A stretch of DNA of 64,000 bases from Hexactinellida sp. DTS-2022 (taxonomy: Eukaryota; Porifera; Hexactinellida). Numbering within the stretch: position 1 is the first letter of the stretch; every line of letters starts with the position of its first letter. Below are positions 29,110-40,019 of this stretch, piece by piece. The translations under genes and the position numbers were made by a program. The DNA lies in NCBI GenBank assembly GCA_028753945.1, contig JAPNXP010000001.1, positions 6,872,501 through 6,936,500 of the forward strand, written 5' to 3'. A model generated the notes under the pieces. That model ran no database searches. It was not told the DNA's origin and worked only from the letters and a program-made list of their open reading frames with translations.

Positions 29110-29448
29110 CAGGCACGTGGCTAGAGTATGTAATTCAGGGGGGCAAGTGCAGGGAGTCGGGGGGGGCAAGGGGGGGCGAATCACTTAATTGACTGAAATA
29201 AAATAAATCAGAAAGAAACAATGATTTAAGCGGACTGCGATTATATTGAAAGATTTAGCAGAAATTCAATGCCTATTAAATTCGACGAGTTTCCTAATAA
29301 TGGGCGTTTAATTAAAACCATAGTTTTAACCATGCAGTTGAAGTAAATTCGAGTCTATTTACTATAACGAACACTTCCTAAACTTCTCTTGGGGGGGGGC
29401 GAGAAGTACTTTTGGGGGGGCAGTCGCCCCCCCGTAGCTACGTGCCTG
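29110..29448. mobile_element. hAT-type MITE, 339 bp
   Basis: CAGGCACGTGGCTA and TAGCTACGTGCCTG, perfect duplication AGTAGAAC at 29,102-29,109 and 29,449-29,456. GGGGGGCAAG / G-run sequence near both ends. Confidence 0.86.
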
Positions 29449-29550
29449 AGTAGAACTGAAATATTTGCAGATATATCTTAGAATACTTAGTAGTATCCAA
29501 AAATCAAATAAAAACATTGGGTTGTCGGGTGTCAAAAAATCAATACAGTA

Positions 29551-29801
29551 TAGGGTGACCAGAGGATTTTGGGCCAAAACCTGGACATTTATCAAAATTT
29601 CGACGAAAATTCTGGACAATCCTGGACACAGGTTATAAAAAACTGGACACTATTAGTTTAATGTGAACGAATCGGAGACAATTGGATGATAATAAAATAA
29701 GTGCTAAAAAAACCTGGACAATTTAGAAATTACTGGACATCGCACAATAATTGTAAAAAACCTGGACTGTCCAGGCTGAAAATTGGACAATGGTCACCCT
29801 A
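29551..29801. mobile_element. hAT-type MITE with CTGGACA repeats, 251 bp
   Basis: TAGGGTGACCA and TGGTCACCCTA, perfect duplication ATACAGTA at 29,543-29,550 and 29,802-29,809. The interior repeats (C)CTGGACA about eight times. It ends about 140 bp below the RPL3 stop. Confidence 0.88.
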
Positions 29802-29938
29802 ATACAGTAACACCTTAATAATTCTTCTTAATATTAACCGATACACAATGATACTAATAGCCCAACTAGTTACACACTAACAATCAATTAGAATTGACCT
29901 AAATAAACGCTACTAAACTAAGTAAACACGGATAAGAG

Positions 29939-31117
29939 CTACTCTACTTCTTTGTCCTTCTTGAGGAGACCCATGAAGTCCTTCTTCTCCATGGGAGTCT
30001 GGAACCTGCCGTGTCCGAACTTACTAGCCGTGTCTATGAACTTCAAGTTAATCTCTTCGAGGGACTTTCTGCTCACTTGAGGCGCCAGGGCTTTTCTAAG
30101 AGTCAGGACCCTCTTCTTCTTCCCCACTGTGCATCCTTTCAGCATCAAGAAGTCCTGTCTCACTACTCCGTAGTGCGGGAACCCCCCCAGCGGGGTTATC
30201 TTCTTATCCGTGGTGTCATTAGGGGTGCGTGCATTGGCTATGTTGTCTCCCTTCCCGATCATATATATCTTCTTGTTCATCTCGGTGCGGTGGTGGTACC
30301 CCTTCTGTCCGGCCCTGGCCACAGAGAACGCCACGCGGGCCGGGTGCCAGGCCCCGATGCAAGCCACTTTCCTGAGCCCCTTGTGTGTCTTGCGCGGCAG
30401 TTTCTTCGTGTGCCAGCGGGAGGTTACCCCCTTGAACCCGTGACCCTTGGTGGCACCGATTACGTCAATAGACTCGTTGGAATTGAATACCTCTGTGATG
30501 GGCAGCTCCTGCTCCAGGTGCGTTCTGGCCCACTCCACCTTATCCTGCGTGGAGCCCCCGTTGAGCTGTATCTCCATCAGATGTGCTTTCTTCTGCTTTA
30601 TGCTCAGCATGTGCAGCTGCGTGTGCGCCAGTATACGGATTACAGAGCAGTACTTGTTCATCTTACCGAACTTCCTCTCGATCTCCTGCTTGCCCTCTTC
30701 CTTCTCCCAGCTGGCCTTCACGCGCTGACAGGCCTTCTTCTTGCAGCGGTACCAGTTCTTGTAGAACCGTCTCAGACACTCGTTGTTGATCTTGTGCGAG
30801 AGGACAGTGGTGAGGGTGCGGAGCCCCCGCGGGGTCTCGATGTACCCCACCACGCCCACGCAGACCATGGGAGGGGTCTCGATTATAGTAACCGCCTCCA
30901 CAACCTCTATCATCTTCACTTTAGTCTCGGGACGCTCCATGTCCCTGATGACGTGTGTCATGCCAGCTTTGTAGCCCATGAATGCAGTCAGGTGCACGGG
31001 CTTGTTCTTGTCGTCACGCGGGAAGGACTTGACCTTGCCGCGGTGTCTCTTGGTGCGCTTTCGCGGCAGGAACCCCAGACTGCCGTGACGGGGAGCAGAG
31101 AACTTTCTATGAGACAT
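29939..31117 (-). CDS. RPL3: 60S ribosomal protein L3 (uL3)
   Basis: Core protein of the large ribosomal subunit; its central finger reaches the peptidyl-transferase centre and it acts early in 60S assembly. A single open frame of 392 codons, starting [20 protein letters not shown] and ending at KKDKEVE then TAG. The most conserved parts are intact: [60 protein letters not shown], the finger [19 protein letters not shown], and FGHGRFQT near the C terminus. It is about 11 residues shorter than the human protein, mainly between IYMIGKGD and ITPLGGF. The frame has no intron and no poly-A tract follows the stop, so a recent processed copy is unlikely. It is GC-rich with strong codon bias, consistent with high expression. 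Confidence 0.97.
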   Translation of the reverse strand: MSHRKFSAPRHGSLGFLPRKRTKRHRGKVKSFPRDDKNKPVHLTAFMGYKAGMTHVIRDMERPETKVKMIEVVEAVTIIETPPMVCVGVVGYIETPRGLRTLTTVLSHKINNECLRRFYKNWYRCKKKACQRVKASWEKEEGKQEIERKFGKMNKYCSVIRILAHTQLHMLSIKQKKAHLMEIQLNGGSTQDKVEWARTHLEQELPITEVFNSNESIDVIGATKGHGFKGVTSRWHTKKLPRKTHKGLRKVACIGAWHPARVAFSVARAGQKGYHHRTEMNKKIYMIGKGDNIANARTPNDTTDKKITPLGGFPHYGVVRQDFLMLKGCTVGKKKRVLTLRKALAPQVSRKSLEEINLKFIDTASKFGHGRFQTPMEKKDFMGLLKKDKEVE

Positions 31118-31285
31118 GTGCTATGAGTCGCTAGGTATATGGATATACGTAATGTTATTGCAATCGTTGGTCATTTTGGAAATAAACAAAATTGACATAA
31201 TATATAATTACTGCGCCGTATAGTTGTCCAGTTCTGATCTTAGTCCTTTGGTTAGTTGTTATAATTATAATTATTATTAATTATT

Positions 31286-31319
31286 ACTGTGCCGACTATA
31301 CAATAGTATAGTGGCCTGT
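31286..31319. repeat. Palindromic mini-element, copy 4 (reverse)
   Basis: Reverse of the 35-mer at 186-220, with the core changed to ACTATACAATAGTATAGT and one base lost at the outer end. Confidence 0.65.
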
Positions 31320-31570
31320 CACGCCAAAATTGGTCCGGGTCAAAAGTGGTCAGGCCGGACCACTTTTGACTGCCAAAAATGGTCCGGTCGGACTAGCTTT
31401 GGTCGCCAAAAATGGTCCGGCCGGACCAGTTTTGTTGGCATAGGCGGTCCCCATTGGCCAAAGGTGGTCCCCGCCGGATCAGTTTTGGCAGCCAAAACTG
31501 GTTCGGGGGGGGGACCACCTTTGGCCTGCATAAAGTGGTCCGGGTTGGAAAAAATTTGGTCTGGGTGACT
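31320..31570. repeat. GGTCCGG(C/T)CGGACC array
   Basis: About seven units in which CCAAAA(A/C)TGGTCCGG meets an inverted CCGGACCA, roughly 30-40 bp each. The minus-strand open frame over it simply translates the repeat. Confidence 0.7.
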
Positions 31571-31671
31571 ATTATTTAATGAATTACTAGTGATATAAGA
31601 TATTACTTGAATAAATATTGGTACTACATGAATATATATTATACAAAGTATATAATAGTTGTACAAACTAG

Positions 31672-33706
31672 TTATTCTACACATGAATTGCAAAACCAAG
31701 TAGACTTCAGTACAAGTGGATTTACATTTGTGCATAATAAATGATACCATTCTCTGCAATTTTTGCACTGTACCATTCCTGAAGATGGCAGTTCTGGCAT
31801 ACGACAATCACAGAAAACCTTGATGATTGCTGTCGATTTAATCCGCTTCGACTGTCGTCTAGTCTTGCGTACAGGAAACATATCAAACGTGCCTTTTTCT
31901 AAGCATTTGATGAGATCAGGCCTTCATCTAGCCCTAAGAGATCCGTGCAGTTTTTTTTTTTTGGATGCACTGTTCCTATGGTACTGATAGTCAACCAGTG
32001 ATTATCAGCATTAATAATCTGGAGAAACTCTTCTGTTTCTATGTTGAAAGCGAAGAAATTACCCAGTTGACAGTCCTGTAAGCCAGGAACTCCAAATTGT
32101 TTTTTTTAGGGTAGTCTGTGCTGCATGAATGATACTACAATTGAGCCAAGCTGTTGAGCTCTCAATAATTTCACGGTTCTTAATAGTCATCTTTATACAG
32201 CCGTTGTCTATCCAAATAGGCTCCTCGTACTCGTGTTGTATAGGTGAGTGTATCAGGGCATCAACATCAATTACGTCATTTGTTTTGGTGACCAGTTTAT
32301 CATCTTTTCGATTTAATTTTCTCCACTTAACCATCAAGGTCTTAGCTTTATCATTCACAACCAAGTTGATGACCTTTTGATTTTTAGCTTTTGGTGAACT
32401 ACATCTCACTGATTGTGGTGATGATTGACAGGATTCAGTTTGTAGAGGTTCATTGGGCAGATCATATGTTTCATTGCAAATAGATTCTGTGAAACGGTTC
32501 TTTGATATACAAAGTCTTGATGGTGATAGGCTTCAAGGATTTTGATGTGGCTGTCTATTGCCTGGTCAGTAGTGTCTGTTGTACAATCTGGCACATTATC
32601 AAAATTACTCAGAGTTTCTTCTGCGGTTTTCAGAGACATCTCAACGTCTATTGGAAGAAGCGCTTTTCGACCAAACATTAATTCGATAGGAGTGAAATGT
32701 GTTGTTTCATGCTTTGATGTATTGTAGGCAAATACGCACGTATCTAGATAACTATCCCATAACATTTTTTTCTCCTCTACAAATTTCACTAGCATTACTT
32801 GTAGGGTCTGATTCCATCTCTCATCCAAACCGTTTGCCTAAGAGATAATAAAAAATTAAGGTTCATTAATTTACAGGTTATCCGTTCCAAATAAATATGA
32901 ACATTCAGGCAACGATTTGATTTCTTAATAGGTAAAAGCTGAAAAACGACCATTACAAGAACAAACCTGAGGTGGTATGGAGTGGTGAGACGATGATTAA
33001 TGCTTAATCTCTTCATAAGTTCATTATTAAGTTCACGAACTCACCGCCTTGATCAGTAGTGAGTACCTGGGGCAATCCCATTCTCATGAATATCTACAAG
33101 AAGAAAAAAGTCTTATCAAGTATTTTCGAATTGGTATGGTCAATCATGCAATCTGGTCAAGTAGAAAATAAAGTAATATTTAGTTTAATTGCTAACCTTC
33201 AATAGGATCTCACCGACGGTACTGCTCCACTTATTAGGCGCAGGAACTGCTTCCACCCACTTAGTGAAATAATCACTAAGAGTCGATATATACTGATTGT
33301 TATTGCATGAAGAAGGCAAGGGTGTCCAACGAAGTCCACCCCAACATGATACCAAGGAAACTTTACTGGTATAGGGTGTAGCTATGGCCTGGTAATACTC
33401 GTTTTACGGCTCATCTTTTGACATGTATCACAATCTAAGATCTGTTAGATTATAGTTGTAAATTTACTCGTCCAAAAGACTATACAGAGAATAAACGTAT
33501 ACTCACCATGTCCTCCACATCATTTACCATGCCACTCCACATGAATCGCTCACTGATACGAGCCAAAGTACGCTTAAGGCCCTGATGTCCAGACGTTGGG
33601 TTGTGATGGCAAGCATGCAGAATTTTCTGTTGTTCCATAGGGCTCCTGACAAACCAAAGGTCAACCATTGCCTATATACAGATAAATTTTGTAAGAAGAA
33701 AATCAC
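31672..33706 (-). pseudogene. Ginger-like transposase remnant: integrase, Ulp1-like protease, PHD finger
   Basis: Read on the minus strand: an H2C2 zinc-binding segment (HACHHNPTSGHQGLKRTLAR, then CDTCQK), a gypsy-type DDE integrase core (PWYHVGVDFVG; DYFTKWVEAVP; VLTTDQGGEFV; NGLDERWNQTL; FAYNTSKHET), a Ulp1/SENP-like start (STAWLNCSIIHAAQTTLKK; NADNHWLTIS) and a C-terminal PHD finger (VFCDCRMPE; VQCKNCREWYHLLC; WFCNSC). Exon edges look spliced: about 33671-33507, 33441-33197, 33093-32967, 32837-~32406. Integrase plus Ulp1-like protease plus PHD with introns fits Ginger DNA transposons or genes derived from them (family call is inference). It is broken: a frameshift after CQKMSRK, one near 33,040 and one near 32,406, and the Ulp1 segment after WLTIS is deleted at an A-run (31,950-31,961), removing its catalytic end. 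Confidence 0.8.
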
Positions 33707-34158
33707 ACAGCTGAAAGTTCAGGGTTTCATACATAGGAATTGTTATTGATATTTCCGTTCATTTACATCTCACAAAAAAGTATATTATATTTCCAGTCAT
33801 TTATACAACACTGAGAAGTTGGCTACAAATCATTGCGTCTTCCTCTTAAATCCACTTGAAGAATACAACAATACGGAATTTATCAGTAGATATAGAATAA
33901 CTAAGGTCATAGCCTACTCTATATATGGCCTGACAGTAACCTATAAAATATGGACCAAGGATGAAGGAGAAGATGGTAATATTTATCCAACCACAATATT
34001 TATTTTCAAAAATAATAATAATAATCAACTACATTAATTAGAAATATTCTTGAAATATATACAACTATTGATCAGATTTTATTCCAAACTCTTCTATTGA
34101 CGTACAATCTCATCCTTTTAATTTCGCTTTGGTATTTTATTCATATTAGCTTCTATTC

Positions 34159-36045
34159 ATGCCTAACTCGTGTTCTGTCCCCGGATACAAGAGCAACTAC
34201 AACCCAGATGACCATGTTCCTGTGTTCAAGTTGCCTCAAAATCCACCAACCCTGAATCATGCCTTGACATGCGCTCTTCGTCGCGAGAATATCAGTGACC
34301 TGAAGGTGGTCTGTATGTATTTACCATTTTCAGAAAGAAGACAGACTAGACTTTCAAAGTCCCAGAAGGAGATGTTACTTTTACTGAAGTACCGCGGGCG
34401 AAGCCAAAGCTGAAGGAAGGCGCTGTACTGTACCAAGTTTACTGCCCGGCTGCCCAGCGTATTACTCATCCTAACCTAACAAACGGAATCGCTTGTCATG
34501 CGATGCAAAAGATGAAGCCTTGATGAACCAAACACTACAACTCCGCTTGAGATCCGAGAGTCAAGAGAAAGAGAACTTTGTGGTCAACTCTACAGGACTT
34601 GAAAGGTAAGTTAAAACCTTGATTTATTTATCTAATAGTAGTTGGTTGGTGTGGTTCCGTAATGAGAGCAACATATCGTTTGTTCTCGCTAAAATGGCTG
34701 AAAAAAAATATCTCAGTAGATTTGTACCTTGAAATCAATGCTTATTTATCCACCTCAGTCTATTTTAATGGACAGAGTATATCCGTTTCCATTGCTGCAA
34801 TAGTGAGATCCGAGAAATTGAATCTGTTTTTGCAAGAACTTGCTTTAAAATACAACTCTATAGTTATTGTGATTATCCCCTTAAGTTCGGTTGTGCATCC
34901 TTTGAAGATGTACGTCAATTATATAATTAAGAAAGAACAAGTTTAGCCAAGTTAGTTCCTCATTTGACTATAGAGTCATGTTTTCCGTCTAGCATAGAGC
35001 GTCAAAATGTCAAACTGGTTTTGAAAGTCGTTAACGAATTAACAATATCTGCGCTAACTATCCAGAACGAATTGCGTTATCCAGAATATAGAAAGAATAC
35101 TCCGGAGTTTGTAGATACCCTTCTTACTGTTTGGAATTATTCAACGTTAACACACCATTTAATTAAAGGAATACGTTTGAACGATAATTTCTCGAGACCT
35201 TTGACTTTTAATGACGAGCGATTTCTATTTTTGACTTGTGTAGTTTTTGGTAAGATGCTTGGCAAACTTTACTAGAAAAAATTGGCAAACTGAGTACCAA
35301 ACATCACCAGTTTTAGACATGCTTGTATTGCCTTTACCACAAATTATCAACCATTTGACTCAAACATGTGGCTTTAAATATGTGTTATCCTCCTTTCTAC
35401 AGACGGATCCCTTGGACACCATTTCGGTCTATGCCGTATGATGTCGGGTTCTAATTATCACATCTATCTTCAAATCCTTGAACCGTGCATCCACTTGAAC
35501 CTTCTAGCATATTAAACATATTTACTGACCAACAAGACACTTCCTTTCAATCTATTCAGTCATTTGTCAAGTAATTTTTTCTCCGTATAGCGTATTCCAC
35601 TACTGATGGTGAGTTCAATCTGGAGCCATTTCTTGATGCGATTAATCATCTATCAACAATTGATTGTGGTTCACAGTTGCTTCAATCATTAGCCTTTATT
35701 GCAGGCTATACTGTCCATCAGTACCTGAAACAAACAAAACCGTGTCATGTCTGTCTACATATGCTAACACTTGATAAATATGTTCTCCTTTATTTAAACT
35801 TGGACTCTCAGTATAAACTTCTGCAGCTAACGGACCGTGGCGGACTTAAATATCCATCTGAGCCAGTTTTGTAATCCATTCTTGTTTTATGGAAGACCTT
35901 TAGTGCCATCGAAAACAATAAAGAGTTGTTGGCGAAACTTGTAAGTGGACCTTCTAGAAAAATACTACCTTTCGTTGATGTATTTGGAAGTCTACTTGTA
36001 TTAGCTGTGGTGTGTTTAGTTGGAACATCTTATCGAAGCTAGTCT
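34159..36045 (+). pseudogene. P-element/THAP9-like transposase, decayed
   Basis: It starts MPNSCSVPGYKSNYN, a THAP-domain beginning in which the second zinc-ligand Cys is Tyr. Later pieces in changing frames match the P-element family: SSIERQNVKLVLKVVNEL, GIRLNDNFSRPLTFNDE (34,964-35,275), LAFIAGYTVHQYL, PCHVCLHMLTLDKYV and LTDRGGLKYPSEPVL (35,677-35,874). Several stops and frameshifts interrupt it. It would have been a DNA-binding cut-and-paste transposase. Confidence 0.82.
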
Positions 36046-36535
36046 ACCGCAGCGAATTGCTTTCTTGCAAACAAAGTTAATAATTATAACTCGCTGGTTC
36101 CTTTCAAAATGTATAGAAAAGCGGAAATTAAAGAAATTCTCTTAATTATGTGTCTACTTATTTGTATTTACCATGATTTGTATTACTCTGTTTATTCTTA
36201 TTTCTATTATGTAGTTAAGTGTGTCGTGTGTCACTGCTAGAGCCAGATAGAGAAAGAGGAGAGAGGAAAGAAAGCAAATAATTGTGTAGTATTTACTGTA
36301 TATTAATATTAGAAATTGTACTGTTTGTGTTTATTATTACTATTAAATTATGAAAACCCAATCACCGTTCTCATTACAGCTAATATTAATTACGGGCTAG
36401 CAGGGCTGAGTTATGTTTACGACCTAGAGACCCATAAAGAACTTAGTAGTTCAATATAGAAAAAATAAAAATTTCCCATCTTCTTGTGCATCCCTGGTAT
36501 ATCTACTGTCAGGCCATATATAGAGTAGGCTATGC

Positions 36536-37872
36536 CAGGGACTTCTTTAATATAGGGACTGTAAACTTCGTTTTACGGTAAAATTAGCGTAGGCCTAAAA
36601 CAGTATTGGTACTTATTGATATCCCGTAATCCGCTAATGCTAGACATAGGAAATGTATTATTGTCGTATAGGAAGTCATATTTTGGGAGTCCAACGGTAA
36701 TATTGGTTTATCGAAAATATTTGTGGAATGTAAGTTATACGATTCTCACACCTTTCCATATATGGTAATATTGTTAAATTCTCGAGATTAGTTAGTTTTA
36801 TACATATGAAATATATTATTGGCGAATGGGAAATGGGAATTCATATTTAGGCACTCAGTAGATCACATTGATTACCTAAGGCGTTCCCATTAGCCTATAT
36901 TATTATTTTGGCACTCTCCACTGGAGGATTGCCCCGACCCTGTTTTGTAGTTTAGCTAATTCTTACATTATTAAAAAATCTTGATAAGTTTCTTTCAAAT
37001 CTATATTTAAATCAATGTTGTCCAATAGAATGTATTAAGTGGTGATGAGAAATGGATTTAGGACTACATATTCAGATAAAATTCAAAAAATTTAATACTT
37101 TATACATTAATTTCCCAATAACTCTACTGTTATTCAACAGACCGGCTACCTGGTTAATAAAATCTCTAATCGTTAACCGATGTCAGCAACGGTAACCGAT
37201 TAACCGAATCCAGCCTTGTTGTTTTTTAATAAACAACATAATGACAGATATCTGATATGTAAGTATTAGCTAAACTACAAAACAGGGTCGGGGCAATCCT
37301 CCTATGGAGAGTGCCAAATAATAATATAGGCTAATTGGAACGCTTTAGGTAATCAATGTGATCTACTGAGTCCCTAAATATGAATTCCCATTTCCCATTC
37401 GCCAATAATATATTTCATATGTATAAAACTAACTAATCTCGAGATTTTAACAATATTACCATATATGGAAAGGTGTGAAAATCGTATAACTTACATTCCA
37501 CAAATATTTTCGATAAACCAATATTACCGGTGGACTCCCAAAATATGATTTCCTGTACGAAAATGATACATTTCATATGTATAAAGTCGCCGACATTTTC
37601 GTAACTAACTTTCTCAAGTAATCTCGAGATTTTAACAAAATTACCATATATGGAAGGGTGTGAAAATCGCATAACTTACATTCCACAAATATTTTCGATA
37701 AACCAATATTACCGTTGGACTCTCAAAATATGACTTCCTATACGACAATAATACATTTCCTATGTCTAGCATTAGCGGATTACGGGATATCAATAAGTAC
37801 CAATACTGTTTTAGGCCTACGCTAATTTTACCGTAAAACGAAGTTTACAGTCCCTATATTAAAGAAGTCCCT
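36536..37872. mobile_element. hAT-like foldback inside the P-like element
   Basis: CAGGGACTTCTTTAATATAG at the left is inverted at the right, and the inverted arms run about 440 bp at the left (to ~36,980) and 620 bp at the right (from ~37,255). GGCTATGC stands at 36,528-36,535 and 37,873-37,880, a 7-8-bp target duplication. The right arm is longer because a ~180-bp segment (around 37,440-37,680) is tandemly duplicated. The loop (37,040-37,215) carries a GGTTAACCG-type sequence also seen at 58,460-58,640. Confidence 0.82.
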
Positions 37873-37945
37873 GGCTATGCTAAGGTATATTTATACAATT
37901 ACATGAAAAAGTTGTCGACTCTCTTCATCGATCGACTATTAGGTC

Positions 37946-38718
37946 CAGGGTTTCCAATCCAATCCAATCCAATCGATAATCCAATCCAATCGATGTAAAT
38001 TTTGGCAATCGATATCGATAACCAATCCAATCGATGATATGATCTGACAATCCAATCCAATCGATAATCGATGAAAATCATCGATTTTTTATCGATTTTT
38101 TATCGATTATTTATTGATTTTCAACAGATTTTCTATTGATTATTTATTGATTTTCTATCGTTATTTATCGATTTTCTATCGATTATTTATCGATTTTCTA
38201 TCGATTATTTGTCGATTTTCTATCGATTATTTGTCGATTTTCTATCGATTATTTGTCGATTTTCTATCGATTATTTATCGATTTTCTATCGCTTATTTAT
38301 CGATTACTTGTCGATCTCTTTCGATTAAATTTATAGACTATTTATAGACTTTATTATTTTAATAATCGATTATCTATCAATTATTTATGGATTATTTATC
38401 AATTATTTATCGATTTTCTATCGATTATCTATCGATTTTCTATCGATTATTTATCGATTATTTATCGATTTTCTACCAATTATTTATCGATTTTCTACCA
38501 ATTATTTATCGAATTTCTATCGATTATGTATATTATTATAATTTATCCCCTTTACTCGCTAAATCGAAAAATTCGAAAAAATCGAAAGAAAATCGATAAT
38601 CGATAAAAATTCGTCGATAATTATCCAATCGATGAAGACTTTAGGCAATCCAATCGATACAAAATTCAGCAATCGATAATCGATAAGTTCTCTCGATTGG
38701 ATTGGATTGGCAACCCTG
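37946..38718. mobile_element. hAT MITE made of ATCGATT repeats, 773 bp
   Basis: CAGGGTTTCCAATCCAATCC against the right-end inverse CAGGGTTGCCAATCCAATCC; perfect duplication ATTAGGTC at 37,938-37,945 and 38,719-38,726. The interior is almost entirely AATCCAATCGAT and TTTTCTATCGATTATTTATCG repeats in both orientations. The open frames over it translate the repeat only. Confidence 0.9.
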
Positions 38719-38760
38719 ATTAGGTCTCACTCTAGAGTCTATACCAACATTGGAGGTATT

Positions 38761-40019
38761 GAAAAGTCTAACGAGCATGCTCATTGTGCTCGACGAGCAT
38801 GCTCATTAGACTCGACGAGCATGCTCATTAGACTCGACGAGCATGCTCATTAGGCTCGACGAGTATGCTCATTAGGCTCGACGAGCATGCTCATTAGACT
38901 CGATGAGAATTCTCTTCCAAAGGGTGGCTGTTATATACAAGTTCCGCTGGAGTGGATCCTTTCCTTTCCCAGGATTTGGTTGTACCGTATTCTCTTTCTT
39001 AAATTAAAAGTTTTTATGAAGTTTACCATTTTAATCCTTCCTTAAGATTATACGAGCATATACACACATTTAATAATACAGTTAAAACCGGTTTTTTCTA
39101 ACCATTTCTTTGCAGGTAAGAACAGTTAGAATAAACCGATAGTTAAAATAAACCGATAGTTAGAATAAACCGATAGTTAGAAAAAACCGATAGTTAGAAA
39201 AAACCGATAGAAATTAAGTATAATAACGAATTAAATAATAAGTGCACTAAAAATTGGTTAGAAAAAACCAATAGTTAGAATAACCCGTTTCAACTGTATT
39301 ACTAATAATATGGTAGTTTCAATACTTTAGCTATATACAGTCGACTCCGCTTAATAGATTTCACTGCTTAATCGGGTCAAAATTTCACAGGATTTATAGG
39401 ACGGAATTATATTTTGGCTAAAATATTTTCGGTTAACCGAATCTATTGCATATCGATCTTGATTTTTGCTGCGATAAATGAAAGCTACCGAAGAGAAATT
39501 TTAACAGATCTTGTATGTTGACAGTGACATTGATAATGCTTTTGTTTATAGCTGATACAAGTCATTCCAATGATGAAGAAGATGCATTATTTCTGGAAAT
39601 TCTACCTCTAGAACAGTATTTGCATATTCTGGTAGAGGAGATTAAAATATGAAAATTGGCAGATACTAATCTCGCCATAATTGCTGATTATCAATATACA
39701 ACATTTTACCATTTGGTAAAATGTTGTCAATACAAATTTGAACTCAATTGATTGTAGTAATTATTAATTAATATAATCTTTAGGAAGGATTAAAATGGTA
39801 AACTTCATAAAAACTTTTAATTTAAGAAAGAGAATACGGTACAACCAAATCCTGGGAAAGGAAAAGATCCACTCCAGCGGAACTTGTATATAACAGCCAC
39901 CCTTTGGACGATAATTCTCATCTAGTCTAATGAGTATGCTCGTCGAGCCTAATGAGCATGCTCGTCGAGTCTAATGAGCATGCTCGTCGAGCACAATGAG
40001 TATGCTCGTTAGACTTTTC
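38761..40019. mobile_element. Foldback element with GAGCATGCTC satellite arms
   Basis: GAAAAGTCTAACGAGCATGC at the left and its inverse at the right; arms about 295 bp and 240 bp. Each arm has tandem ~21-bp units GACGAGCATGCTCATTAGAC (about seven left, four right) and then a shared unique part (GGGTGGCTGTTATATACAAG). ATT flanks both sides. The middle holds a pogo-like MITE (39,079-39,296), a pogo fragment (39,339-39,435) and an open stretch ending at TGA near 39,650 (DTSHSNDEEDALFLEILP) that I do not recognise. Confidence 0.82.
39079..39296. mobile_element. pogo-like MITE nested in foldback, 218 bp
   Basis: CAGTTAAAACCGG at the left, a near-inverse CCGTTTCAACTG at the right, TA on both sides. 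The interior repeats AAACCGATAGTTAGAA, again its terminal motif. Confidence 0.75.

Larger units (their letters stand above)
31118..31671. other. Upstream region of RPL3
   Basis: About 165 bp of AT-rich DNA, which should contain the RPL3 promoter and any untranslated exon, precede a palindromic mini-element (31,286) and the GGTCCGG array (31,320). I see no clear TATA box or initiator that I would defend. Confidence 0.4.
33908..37879 (+). mobile_element. P-like (THAP) transposon with nested foldback
   Basis: CATAGCCTACTCTATATATGG... at 33,908-33,938 is matched by a perfect 31-bp inverse at 36,504-36,534. The last bases of that right end (GGCTATG) recur at 37,873-37,879 because a hAT-like foldback inserted into it. 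Flanking CTAAGGT at 33,901-33,907 and 37,880-37,886 is the target duplication (7 bp seen; P elements make 8). Inside lies a decayed THAP-type transposase. Confidence 0.85.

Noticed and set aside
30011..31126. 371-codon open frame on the plus strand opposite RPL3
   Set aside because: Antisense shadow of a GC-biased gene; RPL3 motifs are on the minus strand.
31340..31807. 155-codon minus-strand frame
   Set aside because: Its C-terminal part is the GGTCCGG array and its start overlaps the PHD finger in the wrong frame.
38114..38599. Open frames of 70-77 codons rich in Phe, Ile, Tyr, Ser
   Set aside because: They translate the ATCGATT repeat of a hAT MITE; not a gene.
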